Assembly: GCF_025917685.1 (NCBI RefSeq)
Contig: NZ_CP089518.1
Location: forward strand, 374,501 to 438,500
Length of the DNA: 64,000 bases
Source: Bacillus cereus
GTDB lineage: Bacteria > Bacillota > Bacilli > Bacillales > Bacillaceae_G
Reading direction: 5' to 3'
Part shown: positions 36,687-45,257 of the stretch, piece by piece
Numbering within the stretch: position 1 is the first letter of the stretch
How the letters are laid out: each line of letters begins with the position of its first letter
Program-made: the position numbers and the translations under genes
Notes under the pieces: model-generated
The model's input: the letters and a program-made list of their open reading frames with translations, nothing else
Database searches by the model: none
What the model was told of the DNA's origin: nothing

Positions 36687-38021
36687 TTACGTATGAAAGG
36701 GTGGGATACTTTGTTGAAAACGAAAAACATTGCAAGGATCATATATGGTTTTCACTTTACGTAATCTGTGAAAGTTAGATCCATAATAACTAGTTTGCCA
36801 ATTTTTAATGTCGATATCGGGCCAATTGACATAATCACCTAGCGTATAAGGATCTAAGCTTTCTCTTAAATCTTTAACCCAGCGTATATTTTGATTTTCT
36901 TCATCATCGCATTTCCAAGAAGTAATGTATTCTTGTACAATAATTGCTTTGCGATGGAAATAAGCTGTTTCAGTAGGCGAAATATTTTCCACAGCACCTA
37001 CGAGCGATTGGTGCCAAATGCTCGCATCTTTATTTGGTGCATGAGAAAGAAAATATTGCATGATTTGAATGCCTTTAAGAGGGATAGGTTTATATACATA
37101 GGAACCGGACCGCTTGAAGTTTTCAGGGATGTTACCACTGTTAAAAAATTCAACAGCCTTTATATAAGGAACTTCATCTATAAAGAGAGAGGGGGTACCA
37201 GTTTCAAGAAGAGGAGATAATAGGGAATGGAGTTCAGAGGGAGAGCCAACAAATTCACCTTTCACCTCAATCTTATTTCTTTGTTTGGAGAATAATTCGA
37301 TAGATGAAGTGAGACGTTCATCTATATAAGGGGCCCAGTTTTGCCAAGCTTGAAATGCAGCAATAAAGTCTTTCCATTCCCATGTAAGTGAGAATATCGA
37401 CACGTTTTGTATAGGATGTACTCGAAACGTTAAGGAAGTAACAATCCCAAAATTTCCACCGCCACCACCCTGGCATGCCCAAAACAGGTTAGGGTTTTCC
37501 TTTTCATTTGCACGAATGGTTTTTGCACCAAACTTTCCACATGCTTGTACCATTTCAACTTCTACTAATTGATCACATGTTAACCCAAATAAGCGTGAAA
37601 GCATACCGATGCCACCGCCAAGTGTTAATCCAACAATTCCAACGCTTGCACTTGTACCAGCCGGTATTGTAACGCCATGTTTCCAAAGCTTCTTATAAAC
37701 GGTGCCTAGATTTGCACCAGCCTCAATTGTTGCTGTCAATTTCTCTGTATGAACAGTAATTCTATTCATTTCACTTACATCAATAATAAGTCCGCCATTT
37801 AAAAGGGAGAAATTTTCGTAACTATGACGTCCGCTTCTTAAGCGAAATGGTATATGACGTTCACGTGCCCATTTTAAGGCGTTACACACATCCTTTTTAT
37901 TTTGGCAAAAAACAATAATACAAGGGAGTTTTGGAATACTTAAATTTAAATTTATTCGAGCTACGTCGTAGTCAGGATCTGAGGGAACAACGATACGACC
38001 TGTTAATTTTGTCTGCTTCAT
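36687..38021 (-). CDS. FAD-linked oxidase of the berberine-bridge family (YgaK-like)
   Basis: A 444-residue flavoprotein of the PCMH/BBE family. LRSGRHSYENFS holds H66, the usual covalent FAD attachment. The second (cysteine) attachment seen in bicovalent enzymes is not visible at GGGIGMLSRLFGL. The C-terminal BBE element NWQTSYYGSNFHRLRKVK is present. Members oxidise alcohols, sugars or alkaloid-like substrates; the substrate here is unknown. AAGGAG precedes the ATG by 7 bases. It lies next to the pilus operon but is divergent from it. Confidence 0.85.
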   Translation of the reverse strand: MKQTKLTGRIVVPSDPDYDVARINLNLSIPKLPCIIVFCQNKKDVCNALKWARERHIPFRLRSGRHSYENFSLLNGGLIIDVSEMNRITVHTEKLTATIEAGANLGTVYKKLWKHGVTIPAGTSASVGIVGLTLGGGIGMLSRLFGLTCDQLVEVEMVQACGKFGAKTIRANEKENPNLFWACQGGGGGNFGIVTSLTFRVHPIQNVSIFSLTWEWKDFIAAFQAWQNWAPYIDERLTSSIELFSKQRNKIEVKGEFVGSPSELHSLLSPLLETGTPSLFIDEVPYIKAVEFFNSGNIPENFKRSGSYVYKPIPLKGIQIMQYFLSHAPNKDASIWHQSLVGAVENISPTETAYFHRKAIIVQEYITSWKCDDEENQNIRWVKDLRESLDPYTLGDYVNWPDIDIKNWQTSYYGSNFHRLRKVKTIYDPCNVFRFQQSIPPFHT

Positions 38022-38301
38022 AGTATGGCTCCTTTTTTATAGAAGATTATTTTTACTATAATATATATATGAAAAAATTATTTAAGGGTGTTTGAATTGT
38101 ATGCTAAGTGTAATGTAAAAGAGATAGAGCAATAATGTATATGTAGCATAGCTTTATATTGAGAAGGAGCATTGTTATTTTAAATTTTAGAAGTATGATG
38201 TATGCTGGTTTATTGGAAGTTTTTTTGAGGATTATTATGTGAAATAAAAAAATATAGTGGATAAATTTTTATTTTTTTTATAGAATAGTAATATTGGAAT
38301 A

Positions 38302-38416
38302 TCTTGGCACACTATTTGAAAGAATAGGTCGCAAAGCTTTGAGTCTAAGGTAATAAATCTTATTACTAGGATTGTCGGGTTGCAAATACAATTTGCAACC
38401 CGACAATCCTTTTTTA
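38302..38416 (+). ncRNA. c-di-GMP-I (GEMM) riboswitch with terminator, controlling the pilus operon
   Basis: GCACACTATTTGAAAGAATAG (a GAAA-tetraloop hairpin), GTCGCAAAGC, and CTAAGG-stem-TAGG form the GEMM core: the P2 tetraloop, the conserved CGCAAAGC and the P3 tetraloop receptor. A perfect 20-bp terminator stem (38368-38387 with 38391-38410) and T6 follow directly; the stem reuses the aptamer's 3' end, giving an on/off switch. The pilus tip gene begins 136 bases on. The remaining part of the 530-base gap (38022-38301) shows no gene. Confidence 0.93.
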
Positions 38417-38551
38417 TTTGCCAAATTATCAGATAATAAGATGTTTTGTTTTAAGATGGCACACTTTATTGTTCTTAAGCTGAAAGCGGATGGTATTCGA
38501 AAAAATAGCGAAGCTCCTTGTTGTTAAGGAGATTAATAGAGAGGTGTGAGT

Positions 38552-41500
38552 ATGAAGAGTAAACAGATTAGTATATTTGTCATTTGTTTAATGGTAATGC
38601 AAATTCTTGTACAGCCATTTATACATATTGTAGCAGCAGAAACATATGACAAAGAAGCGAATGTCAGTTTAAAGCTTTCGGTTGAGGGCGGAGATGGCTC
38701 GCAAAAAGATGTAGATAAAGATTTTGTATATCAACTTGATTTAAGTACATTTGGTTTAGAAGGTGGGCATAAAGATGCAAAAGTCATTGTCAAACTACCA
38801 CCTGAAGTTGAGTACGTAAGACATGGGAAAATTAGTGGTACGGATGCAGTATACGATAAAGAAACGCATTCAGTTATTTATACCTTTAAAGAGCCCCTTC
38901 CCAATGGAGATTCTAAAGCAGTCCCTATTACAGTGAAGTTTCCTAAAGGAACAAAAAATGGAACGAAAGCTACAGCTGTAGCGGATTTTGTATCTGATCA
39001 AGGAGGCAAAACTTCTAATGAAGTAACGGTTGTAGCATATGAAAAAGAAGTTCCGCCTGAACCACCTAAGAAACCAGAGTGGGAAATGCGTAAAACTCCT
39101 AATAAGTGGACGATTAAGCCAGGAGAAGAAGTCGAATACACGATTCGTGCTCAACATGTTAGTGGGCCTACTACACTTGATTCGCTTTCAATAAAAGACA
39201 TACTACCGAAAGAAGCGCAGTTTATTTCAGCTAGTGATAACGGGAAATATGATGCAAATTCACATACAGTCGTATGGGATTTGAAAAATGTAGAAGGCGA
39301 GAAAGTTGTTAAAGTTAAGGTTAAGTTCCCTGAGGGGAATTTTGGTGAAGATCAAAATCAACAAGTTCTAAATAGAGTTGAGGCAAAACTAAAGCCAAAA
39401 GGGGAAGAAGAATTAACAAAGCAAACACATGCGTATGTTGAAGTATCAAATAAAAAACCTCCTGCTATTCCTCCAGAGCAAGCTTTTTCAGAGCTGAGGA
39501 AGGCTGCCCAAAAGTCTGAGTACAGTAAAGAAGAAGAAATTGCTTTTTCAATATCTAATATTCAGAATCAATATTCTAAGGAAATTGATAATTTTGTGCT
39601 TCAAGATGACCGTTTTGATGAGCAACTACATTTTACGAGAATGCATACAGGTGCATTTTCAGGTGTAAGTGAATATAAGATTTTATACAAAACGAAGAAT
39701 AATCCAGAGTGGAAAGAATGGAAAATGATTCGTGGTAATACGAACGGAGAATGGTTAGATGTTTCTTCTTTATCATTAGTTGAAGGTGACAAAGTAACCG
39801 GAATCCGATATGAATTTGGTAAAGTGCCTGCAGATTTTAAAATGAGTTATGGGGCATGGTTAATGTTTAAAGTGGATGACCCGAACTTTAAAGAAGGTAT
39901 TTTGAAAAATACAGCACATATTTCATATGATATTGATGGAAAAAACTATATAAAAGAAGCAACAGCGCAAGTAAAAGTAAAAGAAAATCCCGAATCAAAG
40001 GTTACTTTTAAGAAAAAGGCGTTAACGAAGCCTGGAGAAAAGTATATCAAGGGGGAAGAAGTGGAATTTGAATTAACTGGTAAAGTTGATTGGAGTTCTA
40101 CGCCTTTAAAGCAACCAATAATTGTAGATTGGTTGCCAAAGGGATTAGAATATGTTCCAGGCTCGGAGACATTTAGTATCGTTAAAGATGAATGGGATAG
40201 AAAACCTTATGATGCAAAAAAAGTAAAGGTGGAAGCCATTCCAGATTATAAAGAAAAAGGGAGAACCCTTTTACGATGGACTTTCTCTGAATTAGACGTT
40301 TCACCGAGAGACGCTGTGACTGTTAAGTTTAAAGTAAAGGTTAATAACTTTGCGATGGCAGGAAAGTACTATAATAAGGCGGGCTTAATGTCTAATATCT
40401 CAACAATTACATCTGCAGATAAGTGGGGACAGCCAACAAGAAAAGATGAAAATGATCTTGATGGTGATGGTGATATAAATGACCCAATTATTGAAAGTCA
40501 AGATGCTATTGAGATTGAAGAAGAGCAATCTTTAAAATCAATTAAATATGTAAAAGGTGAACTAGACGATAGCTGGAAGGGTTCACCAGAAGTAGCAACG
40601 ACAGTACCAGGTGGAGAAGTGAAGTATCGTTTGAAAATCGAGAATGGTGGGACTGTAGCGGTTAGGAATGGTGTTTTAATTGATATATTCCCTGCGGAGG
40701 GTGACCAGTCAGTTTTACAAACGAAGAATCATTCACAAGAGCGTGGTAGTAAATGGACTCCATACTTAACATCGCCAATTCAACTTACTGACGGTGACTT
40801 TATTAAGATTTATTATACGACTGTTTTAAAACCTAAGCGTGATGATTTAATTCAAGGAAATGATGCTTTTGTGAACCCGGAGGGTGCAAATGATCCGAAT
40901 TGGTCTTTAGAGCCACCGGCGGATTTAACAAAGGTAACGGCAGTTAAATTTGAATTTGATAAGAATAAGCTTGTATATCCAGGCGAAGCAGCGACACTAG
41001 AATGGTCAATGCGTGCACCTGTTGATCTAGATGCTTCGGCGGGAATTGCATGGAATTCATTTGGATATAGTGCGATAAATGATGTAACAGGAAATTGGAT
41101 TCAGCCAGCAGAGCCAAACAGAGTGGGTGTACAGTTACATGCCTCGAAAAAGAGTTCGTTAGGAGATTACGTCTGGCTAGATAAAAACAAAGATGGTATT
41201 CAAAACGACGGAAACACTGGTGTGAATGGTGTAGTCGTAGAATTGTTAGATAAAGATGGAAAAGTTATTAGTATGACGAGAACTGGTAATGACAAAAAAG
41301 GAAATCCTGGTTATTACAAGTTTGTAAATTTAGATCCGGGTGAATACCAAGTGAGATTTAAGTTGCCAGATGGTTACAAATGGACAAACAAAAACGTTGG
41401 TAACGATGAAAGAATTGATTCGAATGTTGATAAAGATGGATATTCAGAAATGATCAAACTTGGTGAAGATGAACATAATATGACAATCGATGCTGGACTA

Positions 41501-42181
41501 GTTGAAGATATAGTTGGTGCTGGAGAGTTAGAAGTTACGAAAGTAGAAAAAGGCAGCAACATTCCATTAAAAGGTGCTGTTTTCGAAGTCCGAGATAAAG
41601 ATAATCATGTCATTCAAACAATTACATCGGGTGAAGATGGAAAAGCTAAGGCAATGGATTTACCAATTGGTGAATATAAGCTAGTTGAAGTCGAAGCTCC
41701 AGAAGGTTATAAACTAGATAATAAATCATACGACTTTGAAATAACGAAAGACACAAAAACGCCGATAGAGAAGACCGTTGAAAATGAATTGTTAGAAAAA
41801 GGTGTAATTGAAATTACGAAGGTCGAAGCTACAGATGTCAATCTGAAATTAAAAAATGCTGTGTTTCAGATTTTAGACAAAGATGGTAAAGAGATTGGGA
41901 AATTAACAACAGATGAAAATGGTAAGGCAGTTTCTAATCCATTACTGTTCGGAAAATATACAATTAAAGAAGTACATGCCCCAGATGGTTATATGCTTCT
42001 GAAAGAGCCAATTACAGTAGAAGTCGGATCATCAGTACACAAAATAACAATAGAAAATCAAAAGAGTCAGTGGGAAATCCCGAAAACGGGAGGTATAGGA
42101 ACAGGCATTTTCTATTCCATCGGTGGGATTTTAATGTTACTAGTTGTGTTCTTATATGTTCGAAATAAAAGGAATAAGTAA
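38552..42181 (+). CDS. LPXTG-type tip adhesin/collagen-adhesin-like pilus protein (BcpB/Cap type)
   Basis: About 1209 residues, cell-wall anchored. A signal peptide (MKSKQISIFVICLMVMQIL) is followed by about 850 residues of repeated Ig-like/DUF11-type domains (KTPNKWTIKPGEEVEYTI recurs as KYVKGELDD...VPGGEVKYRL). An SdrD-B-like domain starts at about residue 868 (LGDYVWLDKNKDGIQNDG), two CnaB/SpaA domains at about 990 and 1083, and IPKTG at 1176, followed by a helix and NKRNK. Ig-like domains stabilise with isopeptide bonds. As the large first gene ahead of a shaft pilin and sortase it is a likely tip adhesin. Ribosome site GAGGTG is 5 bases before the ATG. Confidence 0.87.
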   Translation: MKSKQISIFVICLMVMQILVQPFIHIVAAETYDKEANVSLKLSVEGGDGSQKDVDKDFVYQLDLSTFGLEGGHKDAKVIVKLPPEVEYVRHGKISGTDAVYDKETHSVIYTFKEPLPNGDSKAVPITVKFPKGTKNGTKATAVADFVSDQGGKTSNEVTVVAYEKEVPPEPPKKPEWEMRKTPNKWTIKPGEEVEYTIRAQHVSGPTTLDSLSIKDILPKEAQFISASDNGKYDANSHTVVWDLKNVEGEKVVKVKVKFPEGNFGEDQNQQVLNRVEAKLKPKGEEELTKQTHAYVEVSNKKPPAIPPEQAFSELRKAAQKSEYSKEEEIAFSISNIQNQYSKEIDNFVLQDDRFDEQLHFTRMHTGAFSGVSEYKILYKTKNNPEWKEWKMIRGNTNGEWLDVSSLSLVEGDKVTGIRYEFGKVPADFKMSYGAWLMFKVDDPNFKEGILKNTAHISYDIDGKNYIKEATAQVKVKENPESKVTFKKKALTKPGEKYIKGEEVEFELTGKVDWSSTPLKQPIIVDWLPKGLEYVPGSETFSIVKDEWDRKPYDAKKVKVEAIPDYKEKGRTLLRWTFSELDVSPRDAVTVKFKVKVNNFAMAGKYYNKAGLMSNISTITSADKWGQPTRKDENDLDGDGDINDPIIESQDAIEIEEEQSLKSIKYVKGELDDSWKGSPEVATTVPGGEVKYRLKIENGGTVAVRNGVLIDIFPAEGDQSVLQTKNHSQERGSKWTPYLTSPIQLTDGDFIKIYYTTVLKPKRDDLIQGNDAFVNPEGANDPNWSLEPPADLTKVTAVKFEFDKNKLVYPGEAATLEWSMRAPVDLDASAGIAWNSFGYSAINDVTGNWIQPAEPNRVGVQLHASKKSSLGDYVWLDKNKDGIQNDGNTGVNGVVVELLDKDGKVISMTRTGNDKKGNPGYYKFVNLDPGEYQVRFKLPDGYKWTNKNVGNDERIDSNVDKDGYSEMIKLGEDEHNMTIDAGLVEDIVGAGELEVTKVEKGSNIPLKGAVFEVRDKDNHVIQTITSGEDGKAKAMDLPIGEYKLVEVEAPEGYKLDNKSYDFEITKDTKTPIEKTVENELLEKGVIEITKVEATDVNLKLKNAVFQILDKDGKEIGKLTTDENGKAVSNPLLFGKYTIKEVHAPDGYMLLKEPITVEVGSSVHKITIENQKSQWEIPKTGGIGTGIFYSIGGILMLLVVFLYVRNKRNK

Positions 42182-42228
42182 TAGAGTTTTAAATTGAAAA
42201 ATTTATAGAGATAGTGAGGAAGAATAAT

Positions 42229-43890
42229 ATGAAAAAGATTTTTAGTATGTTGTTAATTTTAGCATTAACGTTTTCTATGTTGCCTAGTATGTTTGTGAGT
42301 GCAGCATCAAAAAATACGGGTTCTTTAACGATTCATAAGTACGAACAAGAAAAAAATGGGGAGCAAGGTGTAGAAGGTGATGGCTCTGCGAATCAAACAG
42401 TACCTGAAGACGTTAAGCCATTAAAAGGTGTAACATTTGAAATTAAGCAAATTGCGTCATTCGAAAAGATTTCAAATGATGGAAAGATTGCAAAGGAAAA
42501 TGTAAAGCCTGTAACAAACGCAGAGTCAATTAAAATGATGACAACTGATAAAGGTGAGGCAGTATTTACAGATTTACCGTTAGGACGTTATGAAGTAAAA
42601 GAAGTTGCTGGACCAGAACATGTTAACTTAAATCCAAATACGTATACAGTCGACATTCCAATGACAAGTAAAACGGGTGATGTGTTGAACTACGATGTCC
42701 ACATGTATCCAAAGAATGAAATCAAACGTGGAGCAGTAGAATTAACAAAAATAGGTGCGAAAGATAAAGTACTTAAAGATGTAAAATTCTCTTTATATAA
42801 AGAGGATGGTAAAGTAGTTAAAGAAGAGTTAGTAACAGGTACAGATGGTAAAATTCGTGTACAAGGTTTAGAGTATGGTAAATATTATTTCCAAGAGAAA
42901 GAAGCACCAAAAGGTTATGTTAAGGATCCAACAAAACATGCATTTTCAATTACTCAATCAGGTACAATTAATGAGGACGGCTCAATTACATCTGGTAAAG
43001 TAGAGACTGTGGAAGTAAAGAACTATGAGGAGCCAACGATTGACAAAAAGATTAATAAAGATTTAGAGTTCTTACCAATTAATACACAAACAGATTATAA
43101 CTATGATATTAAAACATTAATTCCAGAAGATATTAAAGAATATAAACAGTATGTTGTAACGGATACGTTAGATAATCGATTAGTAATTCAAGGAAAACCA
43201 GTTGTGTACATCGATGGTGTAGAAGTAGATTCAAGTGTGGTAGAAGTAGTTGTAGAAGGTCAAAAGGTAACAGCGACTGTGAAAGATTTCTCAAAATTAA
43301 ATGGAAAAAAAGAGTTGCATTTACAAATTAAATCACAGATTAAAGAAGACGTAGCAGCTGGAACGGAAATTCCAAATACAGCGGCAATCGATTTTGAAAA
43401 TAATAATAATGTAACAGATAAAAAAGAATCTAAGCCGGTAATTGTTGTTCCAACAGCTGGTAGCATTGAGTTGACGAAAGTTGATGGTGCTGATAATAAG
43501 AAATTACAAGGTGCAGAATTCGAATTACAAGATAAAAAAGGTAATATGGTAGTAGTAGGAAAGCAAGAAGTAAAAGGTGTATCTGATGAAAATGGTATTA
43601 TTACATGGAATAACCTCCCATACGGAGAATACCAAGTAGTTGAAACGAAAGCACCAATTTACGAAAAAGAAGATGGTACAAAAGCTTCTTATCAAAAATT
43701 AAGAGATCCAATTGATGTAACAATTAATGCGGAGCACAAAACTATTGAATTAAAAGTAGAGAATAATAAAAGTGGCTGGGTACTTCCTTCAACAGGTGGT
43801 ATGGGAACAATGCTATTTACTGTAGTAGGTCTTGTGTTGATGGCTGTAGCAGCATTTGTTTTCTTCAGAAGAAATACAGCGAAAAATTAA
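42229..43890 (+). CDS. bcpA: Major shaft pilin, BcpA type
   Basis: A 553-residue sortase-polymerised pilin. The signal peptide ends near AASKN; the pilin motif YPKN places the reactive lysine at residue 162; the sorting signal LPSTG starts at 519 (threonine 522), then a hydrophobic helix and RRNTAKN. E-box-like YFQEKEAPKGY and YQVVETKAP mark CnaB domains with isopeptide bonds. Lysine 162 and threonine 522 are the positions known for amide bonding in BcpA of B. cereus. The ATG at 42229 follows GAGGAAG; an upstream GTG is less likely. Confidence 0.9.
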   Translation: MKKIFSMLLILALTFSMLPSMFVSAASKNTGSLTIHKYEQEKNGEQGVEGDGSANQTVPEDVKPLKGVTFEIKQIASFEKISNDGKIAKENVKPVTNAESIKMMTTDKGEAVFTDLPLGRYEVKEVAGPEHVNLNPNTYTVDIPMTSKTGDVLNYDVHMYPKNEIKRGAVELTKIGAKDKVLKDVKFSLYKEDGKVVKEELVTGTDGKIRVQGLEYGKYYFQEKEAPKGYVKDPTKHAFSITQSGTINEDGSITSGKVETVEVKNYEEPTIDKKINKDLEFLPINTQTDYNYDIKTLIPEDIKEYKQYVVTDTLDNRLVIQGKPVVYIDGVEVDSSVVEVVVEGQKVTATVKDFSKLNGKKELHLQIKSQIKEDVAAGTEIPNTAAIDFENNNNVTDKKESKPVIVVPTAGSIELTKVDGADNKKLQGAEFELQDKKGNMVVVGKQEVKGVSDENGIITWNNLPYGEYQVVETKAPIYEKEDGTKASYQKLRDPIDVTINAEHKTIELKVENNKSGWVLPSTGGMGTMLFTVVGLVLMAVAAFVFFRRNTAKN

Positions 43891-43918
43891 GGTTTTAGAA
43901 AATGATAATGATATAGCA

Positions 43919-43954
43919 TAAAAAGAGGAGAAGCGAATAGCTTTCCTCTTTTTA
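43919..43954 (+). terminator. Terminator-like hairpin between bcpA and the sortase gene
   Basis: A stem pairs AAAAAGAGG with CCTCTTTTT and, after small bulges, AAGC with GCTT (43919-43954), then TAATATTT. It could give partial termination so that more pilin than sortase is made. Confidence 0.55.
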
Positions 43955-43982
43955 ATATTTTTAAATACTTAAAGGGGGTACT

Positions 43983-44801
43983 ATGAAACAAAATATCGTT
44001 TTTGGATGCATTTTTTTATTAGGAATGGGTATATTTTTGTATCCAACTGTAAGCGATTGGTTCGCGACAAGAACACATTATTCTCAAGTTAGTTCCTATG
44101 ATAAAGCTGTAAAGTCCCTTCAAAAGAAAGAGCTCGAACGTCGAGAAAAAGAGGCGGATGAGCATAATAAGCAAGTTCAAAGCTCTGGGCAAACATTTGC
44201 AGATCCATTTGCTGAGCAACAAAAAGATGATCAAAATTCTTATGCAGATGCTTTAAATCTAGGCGATACAATGGGGTATATTGAGATACCTCAGATTAAT
44301 GTGAAGCTTCCAATCTATCAAGGGACTTCGGAGGCAGCTTTGAGTCGCGGTGTAGGTCATTTAGATAAGTCTTCATTGCCAGTAGGTGGAACAAGCACAC
44401 ACACTGTTTTAACGGGGCATCGAGGTTTACCTTCTGCAGTATTATTTACTGATTTAGATAAAATGAAGGAATCGGATGTTTTTTATATTCATTCACTAGA
44501 TAAGGTCCTCGCTTATAAAGTAGATCAAATTAAAGTTGTATTGCCGCATGAAGTAGATGATTTATTAATTGTGGAAAATAAGGATTACGCTACTTTAATT
44601 ACATGTACTCCTTATGGTGTGAATACACATCGTTTGTTAATTAGGGGGCATCGAATTCCTTATGAAGTAAAAGAAAAAGAAATGATTTCAAAACCATCTA
44701 CGTCCAAAGATTGGATGATGGCCGTTCCAATCTTTATTTTAGTTGTACTCTTACTTTCTGTTTATATGAGAAGAAGAAAGAAGAGGAAGCAGGGCAATTA
44801 A
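43983..44801 (+). CDS. srtD: Pilus-assembly class C sortase (SrtD-like)
   Basis: A 272-residue membrane cysteine transpeptidase. The N-terminal helix (FGCIFLLGMGIFLYPTV) is followed by a DPF lid motif at residues 74-76, typical of class C enzymes. The catalytic histidine is H146 in LTGHRGLP, the cysteine C208 in TCTPYGVNTHRLLIRG and the arginine R217. A C-terminal helix (MMAVPIFILVVLLLSVY) anchors it again. It joins pilin subunits by LPXTG-to-lysine bonds, fitting the pilin directly upstream. Confidence 0.92.
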   Translation: MKQNIVFGCIFLLGMGIFLYPTVSDWFATRTHYSQVSSYDKAVKSLQKKELERREKEADEHNKQVQSSGQTFADPFAEQQKDDQNSYADALNLGDTMGYIEIPQINVKLPIYQGTSEAALSRGVGHLDKSSLPVGGTSTHTVLTGHRGLPSAVLFTDLDKMKESDVFYIHSLDKVLAYKVDQIKVVLPHEVDDLLIVENKDYATLITCTPYGVNTHRLLIRGHRIPYEVKEKEMISKPSTSKDWMMAVPIFILVVLLLSVYMRRRKKRKQGN

Positions 44802-44888
44802 ATTATATAGGTAATGGAATGAATTGGTTTGGAGAAGGAAGTTGAAATGTCACCCTTTTAAAGGGTACTAAACAAATAATGTAACTTT

Positions 44889-44930
44889 AAGAAGGTGATC
44901 TCTGTATGAAAACAGGAATCATCTTTTTTG
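44889..44930 (+). terminator. Terminator of the pilus operon
   Basis: An arm from 44889 (AAGAAGGTGAT) pairs with ATCATCTTTTTT (44918-44929), with an inner CTGT/ACAG stem; a T run follows. The stem is helped by G-T pairs. Confidence 0.6.
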
Positions 44931-44937
44931 AATTCAA

Positions 44938-45120
44938 TCAGATACGCAATCGGTTAATGTGAAAAGTAAGAATTTTACATTAATGGATAATGATACTCGT
45001 ACTTCAAAATCTAGTGAAAGCAAAGAAGATAAGTGGAAAGTGAAGACTCACACTTTATATTTTGGAAAGTAAGCTAATCAAGTCTGATAGTAATAAAACT
45101 TATGCGATCACAATGAAATA
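44938..45120 (+). pseudogene. Short remnant of a secreted/lipoprotein gene (DUF4352-like)
   Basis: One frame reads SDTQSVNVKSKNFTLMDNDTR, like the beta-strand pattern of DUF4352 domains, then stops at TAA. A second frame continues IKSDSNKTYAITMK to a stop near 45119. With no start, signal peptide or ribosome site, it is a decayed gene fragment rather than a gene. It is the only content of this 456-base gap besides the terminator, the cre site and the promoter region before the glucosidase. Confidence 0.35.
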
Positions 45121-45210
45121 GGGGATGATTTCGTAATGGAATGTAGATATTTAATAGTAGTGTGAAAAATTCTCGTTGCAAACTCTCCATATTTTGTTAT
45201 GATAGTGTTA

Positions 45211-45224
45211 CGAAAACGTTTGCA
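45211..45224 (+). promoter_or_regulatory. cre/LacI-family operator before the alpha-glucosidase gene
   Basis: CGAAAACGTTTGCA matches the cre consensus except for two positions; its flanks (TTACGAAAACGTTTGCATAA) are partly palindromic, so a LacI-family sugar repressor could also bind. It lies 34 bases before the ATG. Confidence 0.5.
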
Positions 45225-45257
45225 TAAAAAATCGAGATGCAAAAGGAGAGAGTTATT

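Noticed and set aside
43903..43914. TGATAATGATAT, half of a Fur-like box before srtD
   Set aside because: Only one half matches, there is no promoter beside it and no iron gene, so it is probably chance.
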